Of a DNA stretch of 64,000 nt, positions 22,801-33,237 are shown in pieces; position 1 is the stretch's first letter, and every line of letters begins with the position of its first letter. A program made the position numbers and the translations under genes. The stretch is from Mycolicibacterium parafortuitum. Its GTDB lineage: Bacteria; Actinomycetota; Actinomycetes; Mycobacteriales; Mycobacteriaceae. The notes beneath the pieces were generated by a model. It was not told where the DNA came from. It saw only the letters and a program-made list of their open reading frames with translations, and did not search any database. The stretch is from contig NZ_MVID01000004.1 of assembly GCF_002086815.1 (NCBI RefSeq), forward strand, positions 186,001 to 250,000. Direction: 5' to 3'.

Positions 22801-25409
22801 GGAGGCGGAAGCGGACCGGGCGGCACGCCGGGGGCCACCGGTGCTCCCGGCGGCGGCACCTGGTCGGCCGGCGGTACCGGCGCTCCGGGCACACCCTCCG
22901 GGCCTGGCGGCGCGCCGCCCGGCGGGGGCGCGACGGGCACGGTGGTCGGCGGGCCCCACGGGATCGTGATGCCCGGCGCGATCTCCAGCGTCGGCTGGAT
23001 CACGGTCTCCGACGGGGTCGGCGGCGCCGTGGTGCTCGGCGGGGGCGGGGCCTGCGGGACACCGGCGTAGCCGCCGATCTCCTCGGGCTTCGGGAACGAT
23101 TCGTTGTCGGTGCCGTCGAGCGCACCGTCCATCGTCGACTTCCAGATCTGCCCCGGCAGGCCGGAACCGTAGACCGAGGCGCCGCCGGAGGTCACCAGCG
23201 GCTTGGTGCCGTCGACCGTGCCCACCCAGACTGCGGTGGACAGCGACGGGGTGAACCCGACCATCCACGCGTCGCGGTTCTGGCCGGTGTCGCCGAGCTG
23301 GTTGGTGCCGGTCTTGGCCGCCGACGGGCGGCCGCCGGACAGGCCGCGTCCGGAATAGGCGGCGATCGGCTGCATCGCGGCGATCACGTTGTCGGCGACC
23401 GCCTTGTCGATGCGCTGCTCACCGGAGTCGTCCTCCTGGCCGGCGTCGAAGAGCACCTGCCCCTCGGCGTTGACGACCTTCTGCACGAAATGCGGCTTGT
23501 GGTAGGTGCCCGACGCGGCGATCGTCGCGTACGCCGACGCCATGTCGATGACCCGGGACTGGTACTGCCCCAGCACGATGCCGTTGTTGGGCGGTCCGCC
23601 CTCGCCGTCCTCGGACAGCGTGTGCTCGACACCCGGGAAGCTCTCGGCGATACCGGCGTTGTGCGCGGCGTCGGCGACGTCCTGCGGGCCGTTCTTGAGC
23701 TTGAGCATCAGCCGGTAGTAGCTGGTGTTCAGCGAACGCTTCAGCGCCTCGGCGATGTTGCAGGTGCCGCAGCTGCCGCCCTCGACATTGCTGATCTTGA
23801 TGCCGTCGACCTCCAGCGGGGAGCTGTCGACCTGGTAGCCGAGCCCCATCCCCTGCTCGAGCGCCGCGATCAGCGCGAAGACCTTGAACGACGACCCGGT
23901 CGGCAGACCGGCCTGGGCGAAGTCGAAGCCGTTGGCGTCCGAGCCGCCGTAGTAGGCCTTGACCCCGCCGGTCTTCGGATCGATCGACACGACGGCCGAT
24001 CGCATGTCCGGGTCCTCGCCCTCCAGATACTCCTCGACCGCGTCGACGGCGGCCTCCTGCATCTTCGGGTCGATCGTCGTGGTGATCTGCAGGCCCTCGG
24101 TGTTCAGCGTCTGCTCGTTGATGTCGAAGATGTCCATCAACTCGTTGACGACCTGGCGCTCGATCAAACCGTTCGGACCGGTGGTCTGGTTCTGCGTGAA
24201 GGCCTGATCCGGGGGGATCGTCGCCGGGAACACCTGCGCGGCGCGCTCCTCCTGCGACAGCGCGCCGATCTGCACCATGCCGTCGAGCACCCAGCTCCAC
24301 CGCACCGCGGACGCGTCCGGATCCACGGCCGGGTCGAGCACCGACGGGCGCTGGATCAGCGCGGCCAGCAGCGCCCCCTCGGAGACCGTGACCTCCTCGA
24401 TCGGCTTTCCGAAGTAGGCCCGCGCGGCGGCGGCGACCCCGTAGGCGCCGCGGCCGAAGTAGATGATGTTCAGGTAAGACTGCAGCACCTGGTCTTTGGA
24501 CCACTCGCTGGACATCTTCGTCGAGATCACCAGCTCTTTGGCCTTGCGGATGACACCGCCGACACCGGAGCGGGCGTCACCGACCAACGCGTTCTTCACG
24601 TACTGCTGGGTGATCGTCGAGCCGCCCTGCAGATCCCCGCCGAAGATGTTGTTCTTGAACGCGCGCAGGAAGCCGGTGAACGAGAAGCCCGGGTTGGAGT
24701 AGAAGTCCCGGTCCTCGGCCGCCATCACCGCGTCACGCACGTGCACCGGGATCTGGTCGATGTTGACGTCGATCCGGTTGCCTTCGGGCGGAACGATCTT
24801 CGCGATCTCGCTGCCGTCGCTGGCCAGGATCGTCGACACCTGCGCGGTGCGGATGTCCCCGGGTTTGGGGACGTCGACGATCATGTACGCCATCCCGAAC
24901 GTCAGCAGCGGCAGCACGATCAGCACCACCGCGGCGATCAGCGATCCGCGCCGGACCCACGTCCAGTTGATCTGCTCGCGCAGGCTGCGCCGCGGCCCCG
25001 ACGGTCCGTCGCCGCCGGTCGGGCCACCACCGCCACCGCGGCCGGGGGGCGGCGGGGGTGCGGGAGGCGACGGCGGCGCGGGCCGGTCCGGTTGGCGCGC
25101 AGGCCTGCGCCGGGCCCGGGAGTCCAGCGCGCTCTTGACGGCGTCGATCGGGTCGCGGGTCGGTGGCGGCGGCGCGCCGTCGCGCACTGGCGGCAACACC
25201 TGGGTGTGCCGGTCATCGGGCGGCACCCCCGGCGAGCGACGCTGACCATCGGGCCTCGGTGGGCGCGGCGGTCCCGCGTGGCCGGCAGGCCGGGGCGGCG
25301 GGGGGACGTTGGGCCGCGGGGCAGGTCTTCTGGCGCCGATGCTCTCGGCCGCGCGACGCCCATCCTGAGCGTCATCGGCCGATGAGTGGTGGCGCCCTTC
25401 GCTATTCAC
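22797..25409 (-). CDS. ponA1: Bifunctional penicillin-binding protein PonA1
   Basis: 870 residues from GTG 25409. A long Pro/Arg-rich cytoplasmic tail (1-150) precedes one membrane segment (about 155-178). The GT51 glycosyltransferase domain follows, with AAEDRDFY (catalytic Glu about 232) and QGGSTITQQYVKN. The transpeptidase domain has GSSFK (active serine about 505), SLN and KTGT. The C-terminus is a proline-rich extension of about 85 residues. It polymerises and cross-links peptidoglycan at the growing pole. The start overlaps the DUF5318 gene by 8 bases and the stop overlaps the GT87 gene, making a three-gene operon. Confidence 0.95.
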   Translation of the reverse strand: MNSEGRHHSSADDAQDGRRAAESIGARRPAPRPNVPPPPRPAGHAGPPRPPRPDGQRRSPGVPPDDRHTQVLPPVRDGAPPPPTRDPIDAVKSALDSRARRRPARQPDRPAPPSPPAPPPPPGRGGGGGPTGGDGPSGPRRSLREQINWTWVRRGSLIAAVVLIVLPLLTFGMAYMIVDVPKPGDIRTAQVSTILASDGSEIAKIVPPEGNRIDVNIDQIPVHVRDAVMAAEDRDFYSNPGFSFTGFLRAFKNNIFGGDLQGGSTITQQYVKNALVGDARSGVGGVIRKAKELVISTKMSSEWSKDQVLQSYLNIIYFGRGAYGVAAAARAYFGKPIEEVTVSEGALLAALIQRPSVLDPAVDPDASAVRWSWVLDGMVQIGALSQEERAAQVFPATIPPDQAFTQNQTTGPNGLIERQVVNELMDIFDINEQTLNTEGLQITTTIDPKMQEAAVDAVEEYLEGEDPDMRSAVVSIDPKTGGVKAYYGGSDANGFDFAQAGLPTGSSFKVFALIAALEQGMGLGYQVDSSPLEVDGIKISNVEGGSCGTCNIAEALKRSLNTSYYRLMLKLKNGPQDVADAAHNAGIAESFPGVEHTLSEDGEGGPPNNGIVLGQYQSRVIDMASAYATIAASGTYHKPHFVQKVVNAEGQVLFDAGQEDDSGEQRIDKAVADNVIAAMQPIAAYSGRGLSGGRPSAAKTGTNQLGDTGQNRDAWMVGFTPSLSTAVWVGTVDGTKPLVTSGGASVYGSGLPGQIWKSTMDGALDGTDNESFPKPEEIGGYAGVPQAPPPPSTTAPPTPSETVIQPTLEIAPGITIPWGPPTTVPVAPPPGGAPPGPEGVPGAPVPPADQVPPPGAPVAPGVPPGPLPPP

Positions 25410-25836
25410 TGGCCGTGCGCGCCGCACCGCGCGCGGTCTGGGTGCGACGCGGGCCGCGTGACCCCTTCGGGGGCGGCACCGCGCCGAGCACATACGACTT
25501 GACCAGGTGATTCCAGCTGCACGTGCGGCACACCTCCACCACGTGTACGGAGAATTCGTCGTATTTGGTGGCCAGCAAGACAAGCTCCTCGGCGGTGCGC
25601 GCGGACCCCGACACCGCGCCGAGGTGATCCCCGAATACCCACGAGACCAGGGTCAGCTGCTCTTTGCGGCAGATGGGGCACATCACAGAACTGGGCTTGC
25701 CGTGGAACTTGGCCGCCCGCAGAAGATAGGGGTTGGCGTCACAGACTTCCGAGACACCGGTGCGCCCCGAGTAGACCTCGGCGAGCAGGGACCGCCGCCG
25801 CAGGGCGTAATCCACCACCTGTCGCTGCAATCGCAC
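25402..25836 (-). CDS. DUF5318 zinc-ribbon-like protein (Rv0049-like)
   Basis: 144 residues from GTG 25836. Two CxxC pairs, CPIC (53-56) and CRTC (103-106), suggest a zinc ribbon; the rest is the conserved actinobacterial DUF5318 block (QRQVVDYALRRRSLLAEVYSG). The basic C-terminal 25 residues look disordered. The function is unknown. It is first in an operon with ponA1 and GT87, so a regulatory link to cell-wall synthesis is plausible. The start is supported by TACTCT (minus strand, 25844-25849) seven bases upstream, giving a leaderless message. Confidence 0.85.
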   Translation of the reverse strand: MRLQRQVVDYALRRRSLLAEVYSGRTGVSEVCDANPYLLRAAKFHGKPSSVMCPICRKEQLTLVSWVFGDHLGAVSGSARTAEELVLLATKYDEFSVHVVEVCRTCSWNHLVKSYVLGAVPPPKGSRGPRRTQTARGAARTASE

Positions 25837-25858
25837 GTGGACCAGAGTACGTCCACGT
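25835..25858 (-). promoter_or_regulatory. Palindromic operator-like site at the DUF5318-ponA1-GT87 promoter
   Basis: ACGTGGAC, eight bases, GTCCACGT is a perfect 8-bp-arm inverted repeat. It covers the predicted -10 box (TACTCT on the minus strand), the transcription start and the first two bases of the GTG start codon. A protein bound here would block the whole peptidoglycan operon. The binding protein is not identified. Confidence 0.55.
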
Positions 25859-25957
25859 CGAGCGCACCGACCCTCGACGTGCGGCCCGGGACTGCGGCCG
25901 GACACGCCGAGAACGGTCAGGATCTCCTCTGGCCTGCGCCGGAACCGTGCGAACTCT

Positions 25958-25963
25958 TACGAT
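25958..25963 (+). promoter_or_regulatory. -10 box (TACGAT) for a leaderless DUF1707 gene
   Basis: TACGAT lies seven bases before GTG 25971, placing the transcription start at or next to the start codon. No Shine-Dalgarno sequence is present. Confidence 0.5.
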
Positions 25964-25970
25964 CTTGACC

Positions 25971-26849
25971 GTGGCCTCGGGGAGCTCAGCGCGTCGCACA
26001 TCGTGGACGAGAGCAAAGGACAGCGACCGCACCGAGACGTGCCAGATCCTGGACGAGGCACTAGCCGACGGCCAGCTGTCGATGGCCGAACACGGTGAGC
26101 GCGTGAAGACGGCGACGACCGCCTCGACGCTGGGCCAGCTGCAAGATTTGGTGTCGGATCTGCAAACCGGCAAGAAGCTGGCCGAACCGCCGGTGATCAC
26201 CAAGGTGATCAACCGCCACGTCTCGGCCCAGCCCGGCTGGGGCATCAAGGTCGCCATCGCCGCGGTGCTGGTGGTGCTCGGCATCGCGATCGGCTGGGGG
26301 CTCTACGGCAATTCGCCGTCTCCGCTGAGCTTCCAGACCGATCCGGGCGCCAAGGACGACGGCATCGCCGCACAGGTGCTGACCCCGCCGCGGCAGCTGC
26401 AGTCCCTCGGCGGGTTCACCGGCCTGTTCGAGCAGATGCGCAAGAAGTTCGACAGCACGATGGGCTACGAACTCGACATCCATCGCGACATGGCCTATCT
26501 GGACCGGCCGGATCCGCAGGACAACCGGCGCTCGCAGACCTATTACTACCGCGGCGGCTGGGGTGACCCGTCCGGTTCGCCGTCGACGGTCACCGAGGAC
26601 GACCGGCTGGTCGATCTGTCGAAGTTCGACTACGAGAAGACGCTGGCCATCCTGCGCGGAGCCCCGGACACCGTCGGTATCGCGCGCGCCGACGTCAACG
26701 ACACGTGGCTGCGGATCGGCCCGTCGAAGGACCCGGCGACGCCGGACGCGGTGACCGTCGAGATCATCGTCAACAGCGAGTTCGGGAACGGGCGCATCGA
26801 GCTGTACCCGAACGGCGACACCAAGGCGATCTGGCCCGCAAACCGCTGA
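25971..26849 (+). CDS. DUF1707 membrane protein (Rv0048c-like)
   Basis: 292 residues. The N-terminus carries a DUF1707 domain (RAKDSDRTETCQILDEALADGQLSMAEHGERV, about 14-60). One membrane segment follows (GIKVAIAAVLVVLGIAIGWGLYG, about 90-112), and then an outer domain of about 180 residues without recognised catalytic residues. DUF1707 is a small helical domain found at the N-terminus of many actinobacterial membrane proteins. The start at GTG 25971 is chosen over an earlier GTG (25947) because of the -10 box between them. It is divergent from the ponA1 operon. Confidence 0.8.
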   Translation: MASGSSARRTSWTRAKDSDRTETCQILDEALADGQLSMAEHGERVKTATTASTLGQLQDLVSDLQTGKKLAEPPVITKVINRHVSAQPGWGIKVAIAAVLVVLGIAIGWGLYGNSPSPLSFQTDPGAKDDGIAAQVLTPPRQLQSLGGFTGLFEQMRKKFDSTMGYELDIHRDMAYLDRPDPQDNRRSQTYYYRGGWGDPSGSPSTVTEDDRLVDLSKFDYEKTLAILRGAPDTVGIARADVNDTWLRIGPSKDPATPDAVTVEIIVNSEFGNGRIELYPNGDTKAIWPANR

Positions 26850-26893
26850 CCTGCCCTTTTCATTTCAGACGGGAACAACTGTCGCGGTCAATA

Positions 26894-26910
26894 TATCGGC
26901 GCGATACAAT
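26894..26910 (+). promoter_or_regulatory. Promoter with palindrome upstream of the PadR-type gene
   Basis: TATCG, GCG, CGATA (26894-26906) is an inverted repeat that overlaps a strong -10 box TACAAT (26905-26910). A repressor bound here, most simply the PadR-type protein itself, would occlude the promoter. Confidence 0.45.
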
Positions 26911-26942
26911 TCTGCGAGGTGTCGAGCCGTCGTAGCGGCTAC

Positions 26943-26965
26943 AGCTATCGGAAAAGCTATCGGAA
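26943..26965 (+). repeat. Two 11-bp direct repeats in the PadR-type leader
   Basis: AGCTATCGGAA occurs at 26943-26953 and again at 26955-26965, a 12-base period close to one helical turn. It lies between the -10 box and the AGGTG ribosome site of the PadR-type gene and may be a second regulatory site. Confidence 0.5.
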
Positions 26966-26988
26966 CGATCTAAGCGGGAGGTGTCCAG

Positions 26989-27534
26989 ATGCTCGAGCTC
27001 GCCATTCTGGGCCTGCTCCAGGAGTCTCCGATGCACGGCTACGAGCTGAGGAAGCGCCTCACCGGTCTACTCGGCGCGTTCCGGGCGTTCTCCTACGGCT
27101 CCCTGTATCCCGCGCTGCGCCGGATGCAGGCCGACGGCTTGATCGTCGAGGACGCTGCACCCGAGGGCACGGTCAAGGTGCGCCGCGCCCGCCGCGTGTA
27201 CCAGCTCACCGAGGCCGGCAAGCAGCGCTTCACCGAGTTGGTGGCCGACACCGGTCCGCAGAACTACTCCGACGACGGCTTCGGGGTGCATCTCGCATTC
27301 TTCAACCGCACCCCGGCCGAGGCCCGGATGCGGATCCTGGAGGGCCGTCGCCGCCAGGTGGAGGAACGTCGCGAAGGCCTGCGTGAAGCCATTGCGCGGG
27401 CGAGCAATTCATTCGACCGGTACACCCGGCAGCTTCATCAGCTGGGTCTTGAGTCCAGCGAACGCGAAGTCACCTGGCTCAACGAGTTGATCGCGGCAGA
27501 GAAGTCGGCGCAGGGGCGCGCCGAACCGACTTGA
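26989..27534 (+). CDS. PadR family transcriptional regulator (Rv0047c-like)
   Basis: 181 residues. The PadR winged helix is at the N-terminus (LELAILGLLQESPMHGYELRKRL, FSYGSLYPALRRMQADGLIVE, RRVYQLTEAGKQRF). A C-terminal coiled-coil dimerisation region follows (RRRQVEERREGLREAIARASNSFDRYTRQLHQLGLE). The family represses stress or detoxification genes. It is 70 bases upstream of ino1 in the same direction and, by conserved position in mycobacteria, may control inositol synthesis. The ribosome site is GGGAGGTG about 8 bases before ATG. Confidence 0.88.
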   Translation: MLELAILGLLQESPMHGYELRKRLTGLLGAFRAFSYGSLYPALRRMQADGLIVEDAAPEGTVKVRRARRVYQLTEAGKQRFTELVADTGPQNYSDDGFGVHLAFFNRTPAEARMRILEGRRRQVEERREGLREAIARASNSFDRYTRQLHQLGLESSEREVTWLNELIAAEKSAQGRAEPT

Positions 27535-27604
27535 GCTCACGCTCGACGCAACAGCCAGTAATACGAATTCCAGGCAATAAAGATAGGACAGAGGAGAAGC
27601 CGTC

Positions 27605-28693
27605 ATGACCGCAAGCAATGACGTCAGGGTCGCGATCGTCGGCGTGGGCAACTGCGCGTCCTCGCTCGTACAGGGCGTTCAGTACTACAAGGACGCCGAT
27701 GAGAACGCCAGCGTTCCCGGCCTGATGCACGTCAAGCTCGGCGCCTACCACGTCCGCGACGTGAAGTTCGTCGCCGCGTTCGACGTGGACGCCAAGAAGG
27801 TCGGCTTCGACCTGTCCGAGGCGATCTTCGCCTCCGAGAACAACACCATCAAGATCGCCGACGTGCCGCCGACCGACGTCATCGTGCAGCGCGGCCCGAC
27901 CCTCGACGGCATCGGCAAGTACTACGCCGACACCATCGAGGTCTCCGACGCCGAGGCCGTCGACGTGGTCAAGGTCCTCAAGGACGCCGAGGTCGACGTA
28001 CTGGTGTCCTACCTGCCGGTGGGTTCGGAAGAGGCCGACAAGTTCTACGCCCAGTGCGCCATCGACGCCGGCGTGGCGTTCGTCAACGCGCTGCCGGTGT
28101 TCATCGCCTCGGATCCGGTGTGGGCCAAGAAGTTCGAGGACGCCGGCGTGCCGATCGTCGGCGACGACATCAAGAGCCAGGTTGGCGCCACCATCACCCA
28201 CCGCGTGATGGCCAAGCTGTTCGAAGACCGCGGCGTCACGCTGGACCGCACCTACCAGCTCAACGTCGGCGGCAACATGGACTTCCTCAACATGCTCGAG
28301 CGCACCCGCCTCGAGTCGAAGAAGGTCTCCAAGACCCAGGCCGTCACCTCGAACCTGACCGGCTCGCTGGCCGGCAAGGTCGAGGACAAGAACGTCCACA
28401 TCGGCCCGTCCGACCACGTCGCGTGGCTCGACGACCGCAAGTGGGCCTACGTGCGCCTCGAAGGCCGCGCCTTCGGCGACGTGCCGCTGAACCTGGAGTA
28501 CAAGCTCGAGGTGTGGGACTCCCCCAACTCGGCCGGCGTCATCATCGACGCGGTGCGCGCCGCCAAGATCGCGAAGGACCGCGGTATCGGCGGCCCGATC
28601 GAGGCAGCTTCCGCCTACCTGATGAAGAGCCCGCCCAAGCAGCTCGCCGACGACATCGCCCGCGAGCAGCTGGAGAAGTTCATCGAGGGCTGA
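27605..28693 (+). CDS. ino1: Inositol-1-phosphate synthase
   Basis: 362 residues. NAD-binding VGVGNCASS (12-20) and the conserved active-site stretches [15 protein letters not shown] and [22 protein letters not shown] identify myo-inositol-3-phosphate synthase of the short actinobacterial type. It converts glucose-6-phosphate to inositol phosphate with internal NAD cycling. The product feeds phosphatidylinositol, PIMs, LAM and mycothiol. The ribosome site GAGGAGAAG is well placed. A strong bidirectional hairpin follows the stop. Confidence 0.96.
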   Translation: MTASNDVRVAIVGVGNCASSLVQGVQYYKDADENASVPGLMHVKLGAYHVRDVKFVAAFDVDAKKVGFDLSEAIFASENNTIKIADVPPTDVIVQRGPTLDGIGKYYADTIEVSDAEAVDVVKVLKDAEVDVLVSYLPVGSEEADKFYAQCAIDAGVAFVNALPVFIASDPVWAKKFEDAGVPIVGDDIKSQVGATITHRVMAKLFEDRGVTLDRTYQLNVGGNMDFLNMLERTRLESKKVSKTQAVTSNLTGSLAGKVEDKNVHIGPSDHVAWLDDRKWAYVRLEGRAFGDVPLNLEYKLEVWDSPNSAGVIIDAVRAAKIAKDRGIGGPIEAASAYLMKSPPKQLADDIAREQLEKFIEG

Positions 28694-28707
28694 CCCTCTG
28701 ATCCCGC

Positions 28708-28763
28708 CGAGAGTGCGGGGAGATCGCGTTCCTTCGTGGAATGGCGATCTCCCCGCACTCTCG
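28708..28763. terminator. Bidirectional terminator after ino1
   Basis: Arms of 20 bases (28708-28727 and 28744-28763) are perfectly complementary, with an inner TTCC/GGAA pair in the 16-base loop. It sits between the stops of the convergent ino1 and Eis-like genes and can serve both. Confidence 0.85.
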
Positions 28764-28765
28764 CG

Positions 28766-28804
28766 TTAGAAGCCGTCTCTAGAAGCCTTCCCTAGAAGCC
28801 GTAG
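28766..28804 (-). repeat. Three 13-bp tandem repeats covering the Eis-like gene stop
   Basis: Near-identical units containing TAGAAGCC occupy 28766-28778, 28779-28791 and 28792-28804. On the minus strand each reads GGCTTCTAR, encoding Gly-Phe-stop. Because 13 is not a multiple of three, the copies place a Gly-Phe-stop in all three reading frames. The first copy read is the true end of the gene. Confidence 0.8.
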
Positions 28805-29994
28805 CCGAGCTCGGCGGGCACGTCCGACGCGAACGCCGCGTCCAGCGCGGCCACCGTCGTCGGGTCCGCGCACCGCAGGCGCTGCGCCGCGGCGAACGAC
28901 GACGCCCGGTGTGCGCCGAGGTAGAGGCTGCCCAGCACCGACAGATCGGTGTGCACGTCGGCGGGGGCGTCGGTCGGCTCGCATCGGGCCCGGCCGTCAC
29001 GCACCTGGAGCGCGAAGCGCCCGCCACCACCGAGCAGCGGATCCGAAACCTCCAGCACCACAGACAGATCCGCGTTGTAGGTGCGCGCCTGCAACACCTT
29101 CGGGATGTCGAGAATCCGCAGCCACAACCCGTCACGCGTGTACGTGCTGCGGACCAGGCGCGGGTCGGTGAGCAGATACGGCAACAGGGTGCCCGGGTGG
29201 GTCTCCACCTCGACCGTCGCGACCAGATCCAGCCCGAGCAGGGTGCGCCACAACGCGATGTAGGCCTGCGGCGTCACCGCGGCGAGCATGGTGATGTGCG
29301 CCCGGTCCTTGCGGTCGCCGCTGTGCACCCGGTACATCGCGAACCCGTCGGGGTGCAGCAGACAGAAGAACGCGCTGCCCCCGTCGCGGGAACTCTCCCG
29401 GTCCGCGAGGATCTCGTCCCACAGCCGGGCCGGCGTGTGTAATCCACCGGGTGTCTGCAGCCGCCACCGCTCGTAGATGTCCTCGAGCTGCGCGCGATGC
29501 TCGGCCGGCCGCACCACCCGCACCCCACCGGTATTCGGCACTTCCGGCCGCAGCCGCGCCCGCTCACGTTCGACCGCCACGCTGTCCCACACCGTCGCGG
29601 GGCCGTATCCGAACCGCCCGTAGATCTCCGCCTCGCTCGCCTCCAGCCCGGCGATCGGGTAGTCCCCCATGCGGCGGTGCAGGTCGGCCAGCATCGCGGT
29701 CAGCGCGCCGCGGCGCCGATGCGTGGGCAGAACCGCCACGAACGACACCCCCGCCATCGGCAGCACCGCCCCGCCGGGGACGGTCAGCTGCAGATCCAGG
29801 AACAACGAGACACCGACAACCTGGTCGCCGTCACATGCGACGACGGCGCTGCCGGGCGGCATCATCGACCGCCAGACCTCGACGGCCTCGTCGGGGCGCC
29901 ACACCCCGAAACCGGTCGCGGCGACCAACCCGATCGCGGGCCAGTCCGCCTCGTCGGCGGTGCGGATTGTCAGATCGCTTCGTTCTGCTGTCAC
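28792..29994 (-). CDS. Eis-like GNAT N-acetyltransferase
   Basis: 400 residues from GTG 29994, the size of the Eis family. The first GNAT domain has the acetyl-CoA loop (VSFVAVLPTHRRRGALTAML, about 90-110) and FGYGPAT. A second degenerate GNAT region and a C-terminal sterol-carrier-like domain (LQVRDGRARCEP to the end) follow. Eis enzymes acetylate amines of aminoglycosides or of host and bacterial proteins at several positions; the substrate here is unknown. It is a paralogue placed between ino1 and the Rv0045c-type hydrolase. The C-terminus ends in Tyr-Gly-Phe inside a triplicated 13-bp repeat. Confidence 0.85.
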   Translation of the reverse strand: MTAERSDLTIRTADEADWPAIGLVAATGFGVWRPDEAVEVWRSMMPPGSAVVACDGDQVVGVSLFLDLQLTVPGGAVLPMAGVSFVAVLPTHRRRGALTAMLADLHRRMGDYPIAGLEASEAEIYGRFGYGPATVWDSVAVERERARLRPEVPNTGGVRVVRPAEHRAQLEDIYERWRLQTPGGLHTPARLWDEILADRESSRDGGSAFFCLLHPDGFAMYRVHSGDRKDRAHITMLAAVTPQAYIALWRTLLGLDLVATVEVETHPGTLLPYLLTDPRLVRSTYTRDGLWLRILDIPKVLQARTYNADLSVVLEVSDPLLGGGGRFALQVRDGRARCEPTDAPADVHTDLSVLGSLYLGAHRASSFAAAQRLRCADPTTVAALDAAFASDVPAELGYGF

Positions 29995-30048
29995 AACATT
30001 CGACCGTGGCACATGCGGGCCTTCGGCCGCATCCGAATATCGGCTGCG

Positions 30049-30054
30049 TACTGT
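30049..30054 (+). promoter_or_regulatory. -10 box (TACTGT) for a leaderless hydrolase gene
   Basis: TACTGT lies six bases before ATG 30061 and no ribosome site is seen, which fits leaderless transcription. Confidence 0.45.
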
Positions 30055-30060
30055 CAGACC

Positions 30061-30953
30061 ATGGACGACACCGATGACGAGCTGGCCAGCCTGTCCGAGT
30101 TCATCTTCCTGCAGGAGAACGCCCACCAGGCGGGCGTGACCGGTCCCCTGCCCACCGCGACCAGGATCGATCACGGTCCGATCAGCGGGGTGCGGTTCGG
30201 CGACGACGATCCGCAGGTCGTGTTCCTGCACGGCGGCGGGCAGAACGCGCACACCTGGGACACCGTGATCCTCGGCCTCGGTGTGTCGGCGCTGGCGCTG
30301 GATCTGCCGGGACACGGCCGTTCCGGATGGCGTGAAGACGGTGACTACGGGCCGAAGCTCAACGCCGAAGCGCTCGAGCCGGTGATCCGCGAGCTGGCCC
30401 CCGACGCCGAGCTCGTCGTCGGGATGTCACTGGGCGGTCTGACGGCGCTGCGGCTGGCCGTCACGGCGCCGGACCTGGTGCGCAGGCTCGTGCTGGTCGA
30501 CGTGACGCCGTCGGCACCCGAACGGCACACCGAGATGACCGACGCCCAGAAGGGCACCGTCGCGCTGGTGCAGGGCGACCGGACGTTCCCGTCGTTCGAC
30601 GCGATGCTCGAGGTGACCGTGGCCGCCGCGCCGCATCGGGACCGGGAGTCGTTGCGGCGCGGGGTGTTCCACAACGCCCAGCGGCTCGATGACGGCTCGT
30701 GGACGTGGCGCTACGACAGCATCCGCAAGGGTGAGGGCTTCGAAGGGCTGTGGGACGATGTCCCGAAGCTCACCACTCCGACCACGCTGATCCGCGGCGC
30801 CAACTCGTTCTTCGTCAACGACGACGACGCCGACGAATTCGCGCGCACTGCACCAGGTTTCCAGGGTGTCCACGTCGTCGCCGACTCCGGCCACTCGGTG
30901 CAGAGCGATCAGCCGCGGGTGCTGGTCGAGCTGTTGCGGAAAGTGCTGTCGGG

Positions 30954-30957
<4 letters not shown>
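30061..30957 (+). CDS. Alpha/beta hydrolase (Rv0045c-like esterase)
   Basis: 298 residues, the same length as Rv0045c. Motifs are VVFLHGGGQNAHTWD (oxyanion), LDLPGHGRSGW, the nucleophile elbow GMSLGG, and the closing DSGHSVQSDQP histidine. Members are soluble esterases with narrow acyl-chain preference; the natural ester is unknown. The stop TAG is shared with the stop of the opposite-strand gene through the palindrome CTAG at 30954-30957. The ATG is chosen for the -10 box six bases upstream and the match to family length. Confidence 0.88.
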
Positions 30958-32807
<1,850 letters not shown>

Positions 32808-32818
32808 GTGTCGGCCCC

Positions 32819-33004
32819 CTATGTGCTTTCCATGTTGCGATGACCGTGATCCAGTGACTGCTCGCGCGTGAAGCCCAGCAATGCCGCGCCCATGCCCGCA
32901 GAAGCTGCGCCGAGTTTCAGCCACTGCCGAACCGGGAGGTCTGCCACGCGCCGCGGACTTTGATCTTGTTTTATCCGTGGTCGTTTCGCGCGCGGCTGCG
33001 ACAT
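32819..33004 (-). pseudogene. Truncated paralogue: signal-peptide fragment only
   Basis: 61 codons with a good ribosome site (GAGGGGG) and an ATG at 33004. Residues 20-45 (VRQWLKLGAASAGMGAALLGF) closely match residues 17-37 of the next gene downstream. After that the frame reads an unrelated tail and stops 12 bases before the next start. It looks like the surviving 5' end of a duplicated secreted-protein gene, though translation as a short leader peptide cannot be excluded. The 233 bases upstream (33005-33237) hold no other gene. Confidence 0.6.
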
Positions 33005-33237
33005 AATTGACCCCCTCGACAGTCTGGGCGGGACGCTACCGCACAGCTTTGTCATCTGTCAGCAAATTCCGCATAGATTCCTCGGACGGCTCAGACCGGC
33101 GAGGGAGCGGCGCGAACACCGGTCCGTCGACTGTTGTTCACCCGTAATCCGCCTGCTGCTGGTCTGGCTGCCGTAACTTCCCGCACATTCGGCCGACCAG
33201 CCCCGGTCGAACTCCCCGCTGGAAGGAATCACATCCC

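Noticed and set aside
22761..25385. 874-codon plus-strand open frame opposite ponA1
   Set aside because: Antisense shadow typical of high-GC DNA, rich in Arg/Gly/Asp with no family match; ponA1 is certain on the other strand.
33136..33142. Pho-type box upstream of the PhoX-like gene
   Set aside because: Only one GTTCACC half-site is present; a second direct repeat at the right spacing is missing, so phosphate regulation is not claimed.
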